A stretch of 64,000 bases of DNA. Source: Thermoleophilaceae bacterium (GTDB lineage Bacteria > Actinomycetota > Thermoleophilia > Solirubrobacterales > Thermoleophilaceae). The translations under genes and the position numbers were made by a program. The stretch spans positions 33,415 to 97,414 of the forward strand of contig JAUJOA010000003.1 in NCBI GenBank assembly GCA_030447875.1, in the 5' to 3' direction. Shown in pieces: positions 10,459-19,590 of this stretch. Under the pieces are notes generated by a model, which made no database searches, was not told where the DNA came from, and worked only from the letters and a program-made list of their open reading frames with translations. Position 1 is the first letter of the stretch, and each line of letters begins with the position of its first letter.

Positions 10459-11474
10459 GTCTCTCCCTCGATCGCTGGCGTAGCGGCAGTATCCCCGCCC
10501 TCCGACACTTCATGCATCGCGAGCAGGCCGGCCCCGATCACGCCGGCGGCCGGGCCGCCACGGGCGAGCGAGATCGAGACCCCCTCGAAGATCGCCGGCA
10601 GGGCGCGCGCGGCCGCCTCGCCGCGCGCCGCGTCGCTGAACAGGTCGCCCGCGCGCGAGAGGCCGCCCCCGATCACCACGTGCTCCGGCTCGAACGTGTT
10701 GACGGCACCGGTGATGCCAACTCCCAGATGGCACCCGAGACGCTGGAGGAGACCCAGGGCATCACCATCCCCGGCGCGCGCGGCATCGGCCACGGCACGG
10801 CCGTCCACGGCCCCATGCCGATCGACGAGACCGGCCAGGCGCGAATCGGGCTTCGCGCGGCCGAGCTCGGCGGCATCGCGCTCCAGTGCCGTGCCGCTGC
10901 ACAAGGCCTCGAGGCAGCCCCTGCTGGGACAGTTACCCGGGCACTCCGGCCCCTCTTCGTCGATCACCGCGTGGCCGAGCTCCCCGCCGAGCCCGCTCGC
11001 GCCTCGGAAGATGCGCCCGTCGATGATCACGCCGCCGCCGACCCCGGTGCCGAGCGTGTACATCACGAGGTGGCGAGCGGCGCCGCCCGGAGTCACCTGG
11101 GCCTCCGCGAGCGCCGCACAGTTGGCGTCGTTGTCGACGAACACCGGAACTCCGAAGCGGCGACCGAGCTCCTCGCGGAGGTGCACGCCGGCGAGTGGGA
11201 TGTTTACGCTCGCCACCACGCAGCCCGTCGCGAAGTCGATCTGGGATGGAACCCCCACCCCGACCGCGACCGGAGCACCAGCCCGCGCGACCACCTGGTC
11301 GACCGCGGACTCGATGCCGTCGAGCAGGGCGGGTCCGGTCGACAGGTCGGTTGGCTGCTCGACCGACTCGATGGCCGCGCCCTCGACCACGGCCGCTACC
11401 GCCACCTTGGTACCGCCCACGTCCACGCCGAGCACGTGCGCGGGCCGGCCGTCGCTCGATCGAGCCTCGGGCAT
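10455..11474 (-). CDS. glk: ROK-family glucokinase
   Basis: The product phosphorylates glucose, or a related hexose, with ATP. It has the phosphate-binding segment LGVDVGGTK at about residues 15-23, [25 protein letters not shown] and the ROK zinc signature [10 protein letters not shown] near residue 180. The end carries [16 protein letters not shown] use the ATG at 11474 (MPEARSSDG), giving 339 residues; the track start at 11876 would add about 134 residues read antisense to two plus-strand genes. It precedes tkt with an ATGA overlap. Substrate specificity within ROK kinases is inferred from context. Confidence 0.9.
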   Translation of the reverse strand: MPEARSSDGRPAHVLGVDVGGTKVAVAAVVEGAAIESVEQPTDLSTGPALLDGIESAVDQVVARAGAPVAVGVGVPSQIDFATGCVVASVNIPLAGVHLREELGRRFGVPVFVDNDANCAALAEAQVTPGGAARHLVMYTLGTGVGGGVIIDGRIFRGASGLGGELGHAVIDEEGPECPGNCPSRGCLEALCSGTALERDAAELGRAKPDSRLAGLVDRHGAVDGRAVADAARAGDGDALGLLQRLGCHLGVGITGAVNTFEPEHVVIGGGLSRAGDLFSDAARGEAAARALPAIFEGVSISLARGGPAAGVIGAGLLAMHEVSEGGDTAATPAIEGET

Positions 11475-11522
11475 TGACGCATTCTCTCCAGCGCCGAGGC
11501 GAGATTGCAAACCGAGGTAGGA

Positions 11523-11528
11523 TTCCGC
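11523..11528 (+). promoter_or_regulatory. -10-like TAGGAT box for leaderless transcript
   Basis: The sequence TAGGAT is followed by eight bases and the ATG of the 34-aa membrane peptide gene. The spacing places a transcription start at or next to the start codon, as in leaderless actinobacterial mRNAs. The position is approximate and the inference rests on the shared pattern with other genes in this window. Confidence 0.4.
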
Positions 11529-11531
11529 CGG

Positions 11532-11636
11532 ATGGATCGCCGGCTCGCCCAGAAGAACGTCCGCACGGGCCTCATCGCCGCGGCGATCTCGACGGTCGTG
11601 TTCGCGGCCGCGTTCTTCGCCGGCTACGTCTACTAG
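11532..11636 (+). CDS. 34-aa single-pass membrane peptide
   Basis: This short reading frame (MDRRLAQKNVRTGLI...AGYVY) is not in the ORF track. A basic N terminus of about 12 residues is followed by one hydrophobic helix of about 20 residues. It is divergent from glk, preceded by a TAGGAT box, and followed 10 bases later by an oxidase subunit-IV-like gene. Size, topology and location suggest an accessory subunit of the terminal oxidase, but I do not recognise the family. It would be easy to miss in automatic annotation. Confidence 0.6.
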   Translation: MDRRLAQKNVRTGLIAAAISTVVFAAAFFAGYVY

Positions 11637-11646
11637 GCCTGGCGGC

Positions 11647-11901
11647 GTGGCGACCGAGCTGAGCCGCGGCGATGGCGATGCCCCGGGCGAGGAGCTGGCT
11701 CCTCGGGCTACCGAGGAGCTCCACCTTCCCGGCCCCTCGTACCTGCCGGTGCTCACGGCGTTCGGCATATCGATCGCCATCGTCGGGGTGGTCTTCAGCG
11801 TCGTCGTCGTAGTCCTCGGCGCCATCATCACGGTCGTGTCCGTGGTGCGGTGGGTGCGTGAGACCCGCGAGGACATGGCCGAGCTGCCGCTCGAGCACTA
11901 G
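11647..11901 (+). CDS. Cytochrome c oxidase subunit IV-like protein
   Basis: The 84-residue protein starts at a GTG and has an acidic N terminus, then HLPGPSYLPVLTAFGISIA, two hydrophobic helices and a C terminus of WVRETREDMAELPLEH. The LPxPSYxP motif before the first helix and the trailing WVRE...LPxEH are typical of small subunit-IV-like proteins of bacterial aa3/caa3 oxidases. It sits 1.7 kb before coxB on the same strand, separated by an MFS gene. The functional call comes from pattern and context and is moderately secure. Confidence 0.6.
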   Translation: MATELSRGDGDAPGEELAPRATEELHLPGPSYLPVLTAFGISIAIVGVVFSVVVVVLGAIITVVSVVRWVRETREDMAELPLEH

Positions 11902-12159
11902 CCGGTTGCCTCGGGCGTTCGGGTCGAACGCCGTGGCGGGCGGGTCCTGGCGGCGTCCGGACCTCGCTCGGCTCGGGCTCCGTTCGCTTCGCTCACTAGA
12001 CGCCCTGGCGAGCGAGTCCTACCGCCGCCACCCGCCCGAGCGGCGCCCTCGTGGACGGTGGTGGCACGGTCCACTGCTTTCGCTTTAAGCGCTTCACTTC
12101 GATACGCCCAGGCGGCTCCATGTGTCCCCCGCGGCGCGGCCGGGTGTAGCGGTGCTGTG
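11902..12159. other. Non-coding interval with imperfect repeats
   Basis: These 258 bases separate the subunit-IV-like gene from the MFS gene. They contain two related direct segments (GCGGGCGGGTCCT and GCGAGCGAGTCCT) and a partly complementary CGGGCGGGT/ACCCGCCCG pair about 90 bases apart. A simple TTCGCTTCGCTCAC run is also present. I see no convincing reading frame, tRNA or riboswitch. It could hold a terminator or an intergenic repeat. Confidence 0.35.
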
Positions 12160-13506
12160 ATGCGTCCGCCTCCAAGCGTCTCGGAACAGCCGGGCGCCGT
12201 CTCGGTCGCGCCTCCGGCGCCGGGGCGCTCGTGGCGCTTGCTGAGCCCGGCGGTGCTCAGCTGGATCCTGTTCGACTTCGCCACGACGATCTTCTCCTAC
12301 GTCGTGCTCACGCGCTACTTCAACGAGTGGATCGTCATCGAGCGCGGACAGCCCGACGCGGTGATCGGCCTCATGGGGGCGTCGGTGTCGATCCTGCTCG
12401 TGTTCGCGCTCCCGACCCTCGGTGCGCTCTCCGACCGGCTCGGGCGTCACAAGCCGTTCCTCACCGCCTTCACGCTCGCGGCCATCGGTGGGACGGCCGC
12501 ATTGGGCGTGGTCGACAGCGTCCTCGTGGCCCTCATCGTGGCCGGCGTGGCGATCTTCGCGTTCAACAGCGCGGAGGCGCAGTACCACCCGCTGCTCGCG
12601 AGCGTCGCTCCTCCCGATCGGCGAAGCCTCGTATCGGGCATTGGCGTCGGGGTCGGCTATGTCGGAGCCTTCGTAGCGCTCTACCTTCTGGGAGCGATCG
12701 TCGCCGACGGCGACAATCAGGCCGCGTTCCTGCCTACCGCCGCCCTCTACCTCGCGTTCGCTCTGCCATGCATCGTGCTCGTTCGCGACCGGACGGCGCG
12801 CCGGGTCGAGCCCGCTCCGGCCGGCGGCGGCCGTCTGCCGCTGAACGCCGCCTCCCAGGCCCTCGCGAGCGTGCGCGCGGCGTGGGGAAGGCCGCACGGG
12901 CGCCTGCTGCTGGCGCGCTTCCTGTACGTCGACGCGATCGCCACCGTGATCGCCTTCATGACCGTTTACGCGCGCAGGACCGGGGACTTCTCGTCCGGCG
13001 AGCTCGATCTCCTGATTGGCATCTCGATCGGCTTCGCGATCGTCGGGGCGATCGCCGCGGGGTTGCTCGTCGAGCGGCTCGGACCGCGGAACGTGCTGCT
13101 CGTGACGCTGCTGGGGGTTGTCGCCGCACTGCTCGTGGTCGCCGTGTCCGGACTGAGCGCCGTGCTCTGGGTGGTCGGTCCGATCGTCGGGGTGGCGCTC
13201 GGCAGCGTCTCCGCGAGCGACCGCGTGTTCCTGCTTCGGCTCATTCCGCCGAACCGCAGGGGCGAGGACTTCGCCCTCTACGCGCTTGTCGGCAAGCTCT
13301 CGAACGGCTTCGGCCCCCTCGTCCTGTGGGGCGGGACGATCTTCCTCCTCACCAACGTGCTAGCGGCCGCGAGCACGTTCACCGCGAGCCGCGTTGCGAT
13401 CTGCGTCCTCGCAATGGCCGCGCTGGCGGGTGCCTGGCTGGTCCGGCCGCTGCCGAACCCGCGCGCCACCGACCCGGACCCCGTGGCCGGCACGGCAAGG
13501 TCCTAA
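12160..13506 (+). CDS. MFS transporter, UMF1/Atg22-like family
   Basis: The 448-residue protein has about 12 hydrophobic segments in two halves. WILFDFATTIFSYVVLTRYFNEWI near residue 30 is the typical first helix of the UMF1 (Atg22-like) family, and the loop GALSDRLGRHKPFL corresponds to the MFS signature between helices 2 and 3. The substrate is unknown; eukaryotic Atg22 proteins export amino acids from the vacuole. I start at the ATG at 12160, just before a hydrophilic N terminus, not at the upstream track start. It stands alone between the oxidase-type genes. Confidence 0.85.
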   Translation: MRPPPSVSEQPGAVSVAPPAPGRSWRLLSPAVLSWILFDFATTIFSYVVLTRYFNEWIVIERGQPDAVIGLMGASVSILLVFALPTLGALSDRLGRHKPFLTAFTLAAIGGTAALGVVDSVLVALIVAGVAIFAFNSAEAQYHPLLASVAPPDRRSLVSGIGVGVGYVGAFVALYLLGAIVADGDNQAAFLPTAALYLAFALPCIVLVRDRTARRVEPAPAGGGRLPLNAASQALASVRAAWGRPHGRLLLARFLYVDAIATVIAFMTVYARRTGDFSSGELDLLIGISIGFAIVGAIAAGLLVERLGPRNVLLVTLLGVVAALLVVAVSGLSAVLWVVGPIVGVALGSVSASDRVFLLRLIPPNRRGEDFALYALVGKLSNGFGPLVLWGGTIFLLTNVLAAASTFTASRVAICVLAMAALAGAWLVRPLPNPRATDPDPVAGTARS

Positions 13507-13609
13507 CAGGGTCCTCCAGGAGCGAGGCACGCGGTCGGCCGGCTTGAATACACTCGCGGCCGCGTGGATCCTGAACGGCATGCGACCAACTCGTCGGTGA
13601 CCGGGACAG

Positions 13610-14473
13610 ATGCGTAAGCACCCCCTGGCGCAGATGCTCGTGATCGGGACGATCGCCTCGATCCTCGGCGTCATCCTCGCACTCGCGATCGACTGGTTCC
13701 CGCCCCAGGGCTCGGCGTCCGCGCGCGACATCGACACGCTCTACGACGTGTTGATGATCGTCTCCGTGCCGATCTTCGTCCTGGTGATGACGGTCGCGAT
13801 CTACAGCGTCGTGAAGTTCCGCGCGCGCCCGGGCGATCAGAGCGACGGCGCGCCGATCCACGGCAACACGAAGCTCGAGGTCGTCTGGGTCACGATCCCG
13901 TTCTTGATCGTGAGCGCGCTCGCCTTCTACGGCTGGGTCGTCCTGGACGACATCGAGAGACCGCAACCGAACACCATGGTCGTGGACGTGACCGGCCAGC
14001 AGTTCGCCTGGAGCTTCGAGTACCCGCAACCCGGCGGCGCGGAGCCGGTCCAGTCCAACGAACTCGTGCTGCCGGTCAACAGGCCGGTCGACTTCAACAT
14101 CCAGGCGCTCGACGTGATCCACTCCTTCTGGGTCCCGGCCTTCCGGTTGAAGTCGGACGCCGTGCCCGGCATCGAGACGACCTACCGGGTCACTCCCGAC
14201 GTCGAGGGCACCTACGACGTGGTCTGCGCGGAGCTCTGCGGCCTCGGACACGCCACCATGCGCCAGAGCGTGCGCGTGGTTCCCGAGGAGGAGTTCACGA
14301 GCTGGCTGGCGCAGCGCAAGGAGGAGGCGGCCCCGGCGGCCGGGGCCGCGCAAGGAACCGGCCCCGACGAGGGGGCGGCACCTTCCGGAGAAGATCAGCA
14401 GGCGCCGCCGAGCGACCAGCCCGAGGCCGGCACCGAGGGGGCTTCATCGGGGGGCAGCGAACCCGTTGGTTGA
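13610..14473 (+). CDS. coxB: Cytochrome c oxidase subunit II
   Basis: This is the CuA-bearing subunit that accepts electrons from cytochrome c. The N-terminal half has two membrane helices (residues 9-28 and about 47-68). The periplasmic cupredoxin domain contains IHSFWVPAF near residue 171 and the CuA motif CAELCGLGHATM at about 206-217. The C terminus is an acidic, Ala/Gly/Pro-rich tail of about 50 residues with no visible cytochrome c domain. It is the first gene of the coxB-ctaD-usp-ctaE cluster. Confidence 0.95.
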   Translation: MRKHPLAQMLVIGTIASILGVILALAIDWFPPQGSASARDIDTLYDVLMIVSVPIFVLVMTVAIYSVVKFRARPGDQSDGAPIHGNTKLEVVWVTIPFLIVSALAFYGWVVLDDIERPQPNTMVVDVTGQQFAWSFEYPQPGGAEPVQSNELVLPVNRPVDFNIQALDVIHSFWVPAFRLKSDAVPGIETTYRVTPDVEGTYDVVCAELCGLGHATMRQSVRVVPEEEFTSWLAQRKEEAAPAAGAAQGTGPDEGAAPSGEDQQAPPSDQPEAGTEGASSGGSEPVG

Positions 14474-14590
14474 CGGTTGTCCAGTCGCTACGATGCCAGG
14501 CGGTCGGCCGGATCGGCTTGCCGGATGGAGGCATAGCCGGCTGAAGGCCGCGGCCTGCGCGAAGAGCGACTGCGAAGGAGAGAGACCCCA

Positions 14591-16495
14591 GTGACGATGG
14601 CCGCCAAGCTGAGGGCACCGGGCTGGTACCGAGCCGCGCTGTCCCTGCCCATCGGGGCGCTCGTGGCCTTCGCGATCGTGGCCGGCGCCCGTGCCCTCTA
14701 CGGCTGGACGCCGGTGATCGATGGAGAAGCGATCACCACGGTCGCCCTGATAGCCATGCCCCTCGCCTTCCTCGTGGGGATCGGCTGCTTCGACTACTGG
14801 TTCCGCTGGGCATCGGGCGCCCCGACCGTCCCCGAGGATCACTCGGGCCACGGTGCCACCTCCTGGCGCGACTACTTCCGGGTGAACACCGACCACAAGG
14901 TCATCGGGATCCAGTACATCGTCACGACGTTCGTGTTCTTCATGCTCGCCGGCCTGATGGCGATGCTGATCCGCGCCGAGCTCGCGGCTCCCGGCACTCA
15001 GTTCGTCGATCCGAACACCTACAACGGACTGTTCTCGGTCCACGCGTCGCTGATGATCTTCCTGTTCATCATCCCGGTCTTCGCCGGAATCGCGAACTAC
15101 GTGATCCCGCTCATGATCGGCGCGCCGGACATGGCGTTTCCACGCCTCAACGCGCTGTCGTTCTGGATGCTCCCGATGGCGGGGATCATGATGCTGGCCA
15201 GCTTCTTCGCGCCGGGCGGCGCGTTCGCCACCGGCTGGACCGCCTACGCGCCGCTCTCGACCGACACGCCACTCGGTCAGACCTTCTTCACGATCGCCGT
15301 GCAGTTCGCCGGTGCGTCGTCGATCGCCACCGCGCTCAACTTCCTGGTCACGATCATCACCATGCGGGCGCCCGGGCTCACCTTCTTCCGCATGCCGCTG
15401 CTCGTGTGGGCGAACTTCACCACGTCGTTGCTCGTGGTGATCGCCACCCCCTTCATCGCCGGATCGCAGTTCTTCCTTCTCCTCGACCGTGCGCTCGGCA
15501 CCGAGTTCTTCCAGGTGGCGAACGGCGGCGACGTGATCATGTACCAGCACGTCTTCTGGTTCTACTCACACCCCGCCGTCTACATCATGATGCTGCCCGG
15601 CTTCGGGATCATCAGCGAGGTCATCTCGGCCAACGCCCGCAAACCGATCTTCGGGTACCGCATGATGGCCTTCTCCCTGGTGGCCATCGTGATCCTCGGA
15701 TTCACCGTCTGGGCGCACCACATGTTCGTCTCCGGGATGGCCTCGTGGCTGCGCGTGCCGATGATGATCACGACGATGCTGATCGCCGTGCCCACCGGCA
15801 TCAAGATCTTCTCCTGGCTGGCGACGCTATGGCGCGGGGTGATCCACCTCACCACGCCGATGCTGTTCGCGCTCGGCTTCATCACGATGTTCACCCTGGG
15901 TGGGATCAGCGGGATCATGCTCGCCGTCATCCCGGTGGTGATCCACGTCTCCGACACGTACTTCGTGGTGGCTCACATCCACTACGTCCTCTTCGGCGGA
16001 AGCGTGTTCACGATCTTCGCCGGCATCTACTCTGGTTCCCGAAGATGACCGGCCGGATGTACGACGAGACGCTCGGCAAGGTCCACTTCTGGCTCTCGTT
16101 CATCTTCTTCAACCTCACCTTCGGACCCATGCACCTCGTAGGCGTGGACGGCATGCCGCGCCGGGTGGCGGACTACGCCGACCAGTTCGCGACGCTCAAC
16201 GTGATCATCTCGGTCTCGAGTTTCCTGTTCGGGCTGTCGTTCTTCGTCTTCCTCTACAACATGATCTCGAGCTGGCGCCACGGGCCAAAGGCCGCGGCCA
16301 ACCCCCTGGCGGGCGCACACGCTCGAGTGGCAGGTCACCTCGCCGCCGCCGGTCTTCAACTTCGACGAGATCCCCACGGTCGTCGGCGGGCCGTACGAGT
16401 ACGGCGTGCCGGGCGCGGTACACGGCGTCTTCAAGGACAAGAAGCAGGCGGTGCCGGCGGGCACCGCTCCCGGCGGCCGCGAGCGAGTGAGCTAG
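14591..16495 (+). CDS. ctaD: Cytochrome c oxidase subunit I (two compensating frameshifts)
   Basis: The catalytic haem-copper subunit carries HVFWFYSHPAVYIMMLPGFG near residue 319 with the CuB-ligand histidine, and AHHMFVSGM and VAHIHYVLFGGS further on. The track ORF ends early at 16048. After GIY the sequence reads TACTCTGG where TACTACTGG is expected, a one-base loss near 16031. The frame then continues as WFPKMTGRMYDETLG and is restored by one extra C in a CCCCC run near 16306, ending with LEWQVTSPPPVFNFDEIP and the TAG at 16495. An extra pair of N-terminal helices precedes the conserved core. I read both shifts as sequencing errors. Confidence 0.92.
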
Positions 16496-16498
16496 GTA

Positions 16499-17355
16499 AT
16501 GGCCGGGCGCGAGCCGAAGAGGATCCTCGTCGTGGCGAACGAGACCGTAGGCGGCCGGGAGCTGATCGACAGGGTCAAGGCGCGCGCCGAGCAGGTCATG
16601 GAGGAGATGCGGCCTTACTCCGTGCTCGTGATCTGTCCGCAGAACCAGCCGAAGCATGGCTACGTGCTCTACGAGGACTCGATCAGGACGGCCGCCGAGA
16701 ACCGCCTGATGACCACGCTGGCGCAGCTCCAGCAGGCCGGCGTGACCGCCGCCGGTGAGGTCGTGGACCCCGACGCGTACTCGGCGATCATGGATGCCGT
16801 CGACCACTTTCGGCCGGACGAGATCATCATCTCAACGCATCCGGAGACGCGGTCCGGGTGGCTCCGGCGCGATCTGGTCGCGCGCGTCCGCGACGACACC
16901 GGCCTGCCGGTCGAGCACGTCGTGGTCGATCTCGGCAGCGACCGCGGGGACGTCAAGCACACCCTCGTGGTGGCCAACCAGACCGTCGAGGGCGCGCCGC
17001 TTCTGCGCCACCTGAAGCAGAAGGCCGCCGATGAGCCCCACCGCTTTACCGTGATCTGCCCCAGAGCGGGCACGGAGATACCCAGGCGTTCGACCGCCTC
17101 GCGGCCATGCTCGAGGATCTCGAGGAGGAGGGCCTCGAGGCCGTGGGACAGGTCATGCATCCCGACCCGTTCACCGCGATCCAGAACGCGATGCAGTTCT
17201 ACGCCGTGGACGAGATCGTCATCTCCACGTTCCCCGATGAGCGCTCGGGGTGGATGCGCGGCGATCTGGTGGGCCGTGTCCAGCGCACCACCTCCAGGCC
17301 GGTCGAGCATGTGGTCGTCACGCCGGAGCAGGCACGCGAGGGGGCGGCGCGCTGA
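16499..17355 (+). CDS. Tandem universal-stress-like protein (frameshifted)
   Basis: Two similar halves are visible. The first has RILVVANETVGGRELIDRV, then VVDPDAYSAIMDAV and DEIIISTHPETRSGWLRRDL. The second has TLVVANQTVEGAPLLRHL, then MHPDPFTAIQNAM and DEIVISTFPDERSGWMRGDL. Each half ends with PVEHVVV. The fold type resembles universal stress proteins or related nucleotide-binding domains. One C is missing from a run near 17062 (CCCCAGAG for CCCCCAGAG), which moves the frame from the 16499 ORF to the 17107 ORF. It lies between ctaD and ctaE, 3 bases after ctaD and overlapping ctaE as TGATG, so it is likely expressed with the oxidase. Function is unknown. Confidence 0.75.
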
Positions 17356-17972
17356 TGGAGTCCGCCGGTGTCGCACTCGGTCACGGCCACGAGCACGAGC
17401 ACCACGGGCCGCCGCCCGCCAACCGCTCGTCGCGAGTGGAGGCGCAGTTCCTCGGGATGCTGCTCTTCATCATCTCGGAGATCATGCTCTTCGGAGCGTT
17501 CTTCACCGCCTACTTCTTCATCCGGGTCGTGAACGGGGTCGACTGGCCGGCCCAGGGCGAGGAGCTGCCCAAGCTCATCGCCGGGGTGAACACGGCGATC
17601 CTCATCTCGTCGAGCTTCACGATGCACTGGGCGCTCGAGGGGGCGAAGAACGAGAACCGGTACGGCTTGCGAGCGGGCCTCCTCACGACTTTCCTGCTCG
17701 GACTCACGTTCCTCACGATCCAGATCAACGAGTACGTGCACCTTGGCTTCGCGCCGCATGACCATGCTCAGGGCTCGGTCTTCTACGGGCTCACGGGTCT
17801 GCACGGGGCGCATGTCTTCGTCGGGTTGACGCTGCTCCTGTTCGCCACGATCCGGGCCTTTCGCGGCCACTTCACGCCGAAGGAGCACCGCGGCGTGGAG
17901 GTGCCGGGGATCTACTGGCATTTCGTCGACGTCATGTGGATCCTGGTCTACTTCTCCCTCTACGTCCTGTAG
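17355..17972 (+). CDS. ctaE: Cytochrome c oxidase subunit III
   Basis: The 205-residue membrane protein has five hydrophobic segments and the subunit III hallmarks SEIMLFGAFFTAYFF near residue 43, GLHGAHVFVGL near 150 and YWHFVDVMWILVYFSLYVL at the C terminus. A His-rich stretch, HGHEHEHHG, lies near the N terminus. The ATG at 17355 overlaps the stop of the preceding universal-stress-like gene, which decides this start over the track's 17250. It completes the subunit II-I-III set. Confidence 0.95.
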   Translation: MESAGVALGHGHEHEHHGPPPANRSSRVEAQFLGMLLFIISEIMLFGAFFTAYFFIRVVNGVDWPAQGEELPKLIAGVNTAILISSSFTMHWALEGAKNENRYGLRAGLLTTFLLGLTFLTIQINEYVHLGFAPHDHAQGSVFYGLTGLHGAHVFVGLTLLLFATIRAFRGHFTPKEHRGVEVPGIYWHFVDVMWILVYFSLYVL

Positions 17973-17999
17973 CCGTCGCAGGCGTGGGTTCGGCGGATC

Positions 18000-18110
18000 A
18001 TGCTTAATCCGCTGAGGTCGGAGGCGGAGGCGTTCCGGTTTCTGCTGTACGTCCTGGTCGTCGTCGGGACGATCGTCGTGATCGTGCTCAGCGTTCGCGC
18101 GCTCCTCTGA
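18000..18110 (+). CDS. 36-aa single-pass membrane peptide
   Basis: This unlisted reading frame starts at an ATG 27 bases after ctaE and encodes MLNPLRSEAEAFRFLLYVL followed by a hydrophobic helix of about 22 residues and a short RALL end. The amphipathic or basic N terminus and one helix fit a small oxidase-associated subunit or a small membrane-anchored peptide. The next gene starts 5 bases after its stop, which supports it being a real translated cistron. I do not recognise a named family. Confidence 0.6.
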   Translation: MLNPLRSEAEAFRFLLYVLVVVGTIVVIVLSVRALL

Positions 18111-18115
18111 GCCCC

Positions 18116-18868
18116 GTGACGGATCTCGAGCTCGCCGAGCGGGCTGCTCGCCTTGCGGGCGAGGTGCTGCTCGAGCGATGGCGCAGCCCGGCGCAGGGCG
18201 TCGAGGCCAAGTCGTCCGCCACCGACCTGGTCTCGGACGCTGACCGAGCGGCCGAGGCGGCGATCCTCGAGCTGCTGGTGGTCGAGCGGCCGAGCGACGG
18301 AGTGCTCGGCGAGGAGGGCTCGGAGGTCGAGGGCCAGGCCTCGAGGCAATGGCTCGTCGACCCGCTGGACGGCACGACCAACTACCTCTACGGGTATCCC
18401 GCGTGGTCGGTCAGCGTGGCGCTCCGCGACGAGCTCGGAGCGGCCGTCGGCGTGGTGCACGACCCCTCGCGCGAGGAGACCTTTGTTGCCGTGCGTGAGC
18501 AGGGCAGCCGGCTGAACGGCGCCCGCCTACGCGTAAGGCAGGACGAGGCGCTTGCCACGGCGCTGGTCGCCACCGGGTTCGGCTACATGCCCGAGGCGCG
18601 GGCAGCCCAGGCCGAGACCGTGGCCCGAGTGCTGCCGAAGGTACGCGATATCCGCCGCGGCGGCTCGGCCGCCCTCGACCTGGCGGGGCTGGCCGCCGGG
18701 CGGCTCGACGGTTACTACGAGCGCGGGCTGCAGCCGTGGGACTGGGCGGCGGGGCGGTTGCTCGTGGTCGAGGCCGGTGGAGCGGTCGAGGAGCTCAGGG
18801 GCGAGCCGCCGGGGCTCGTTGCGGGCGCGCGCGGGCTGGTCGAGCAGCTCGCGGAGCTCGTCGCCTAG
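18116..18868 (+). CDS. Inositol monophosphatase family phosphatase
   Basis: The 250-residue protein has the metal-binding motif DPLDGTTNYLYG near residue 82, an upstream GEEGSE acid motif near 63 and the C-terminal motif QPWDWAAGRLLVVEAGG near 204. These are the conserved Mg-dependent phosphatase elements of the family. Substrates in this family include inositol monophosphate, histidinol phosphate, fructose-1,6-bisphosphate and PAP, and sequence alone does not separate them here. It follows the oxidase cluster by 5 bases and starts at GTG. Confidence 0.88.
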   Translation: MTDLELAERAARLAGEVLLERWRSPAQGVEAKSSATDLVSDADRAAEAAILELLVVERPSDGVLGEEGSEVEGQASRQWLVDPLDGTTNYLYGYPAWSVSVALRDELGAAVGVVHDPSREETFVAVREQGSRLNGARLRVRQDEALATALVATGFGYMPEARAAQAETVARVLPKVRDIRRGGSAALDLAGLAAGRLDGYYERGLQPWDWAAGRLLVVEAGGAVEELRGEPPGLVAGARGLVEQLAELVA

Positions 18869-18871
18869 ACG

Positions 18872-19579
18872 CTAGCCGCCGCTCGACTCGAGCAGGTACT
18901 CGGTGAGCGCCTGAATCTGCTCGGGCGTGAGCTGGTCCTGGTAGTTGGCGGGCATCACGCCCTCCTGGAAGCCCTCTGCCACGACGGCGTCGGGCTCGAC
19001 GATCGACTCCTCGACGTACTTCTCGGGCGTGGGGCCCCCGTCCTCGGCCACGCTCGCCAGCTCGTCGAGGCTGGGACCGATGGTGCCCGTGGACCCGGCC
19101 GCCGCGAGCGTGTGACAGCTGCCGCAGCCCGCCGCGGTGAAGATCTGCTCGCCGTCGGTGGCCTCGGCGAGACCGGCGGTGGCGAGAGCCCCGGTGTCCT
19201 CGCCCGGCTGTCCGGCGACCTCGGCGACGTAGGCCGCCACGTCGCGTGCATCGTCACCCGTGACGAGATCCTCGGGCATGATGCTCCCCCTCCTCACCTG
19301 TTCGATCTGCTCGTGGACAACGCCCTGGATCGTCTTCTCGCCGAGTCCCTGGCGGCGGGACGGGCCAAACGACTCGTCGAGGTTGGGGCCCTGGTTGCCC
19401 ATGGTGCCCGCCCGACTCAGGGTGTGGCAGCCCCCGCAGGTGCCCTCCCCGATGAAGAGCGCCTTGCCGTTGACGAGGTCGGGCTCGTCGCGACTGCCGC
19501 AACCGATGGCGAGCGCGGCTGCGGCGACGACCGCGAGCGTCGCGGCGAGGGCGCGAGGTCTGTTCAGCCGACCGATCAA
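18872..19579 (-). CDS. Diheme cytochrome c lipoprotein
   Basis: The protein begins with a basic n-region (IGRLNRPRALA), a hydrophobic stretch and a lipobox LAIGC, so it should be a membrane-anchored lipoprotein outside the cell. Two haem-binding motifs follow, CGGCH near residue 47 and CGSCH near residue 150. Each is followed by a GPNLDE or GPSLDE segment and later a methionine (GSIMPEDL, GVMPANY) as likely axial ligand. I choose the TTG at 19579 because it gives a clean signal peptide and does not overlap the next gene. It is convergent with the phosphatase and probably donates electrons to the oxidase. Confidence 0.85.
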   Translation of the reverse strand: MIGRLNRPRALAATLAVVAAAALAIGCGSRDEPDLVNGKALFIGEGTCGGCHTLSRAGTMGNQGPNLDESFGPSRRQGLGEKTIQGVVHEQIEQVRRGSIMPEDLVTGDDARDVAAYVAEVAGQPGEDTGALATAGLAEATDGEQIFTAAGCGSCHTLAAAGSTGTIGPSLDELASVAEDGGPTPEKYVEESIVEPDAVVAEGFQEGVMPANYQDQLTPEQIQALTEYLLESSGG

Positions 19580-19590
19580 GCGGAGGAAGA

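Noticed and set aside
9802-11520. Plus-strand ORF of 572 codons over tkt and glk.
   Set aside because: It is the antisense shadow of two well supported genes and contains no family motif.
16020-16310. Programmed ribosomal frameshifting in ctaD.
   Set aside because: There is no slippery heptamer, and two opposite shifts at a short distance next to homopolymer runs fit sequencing error better.
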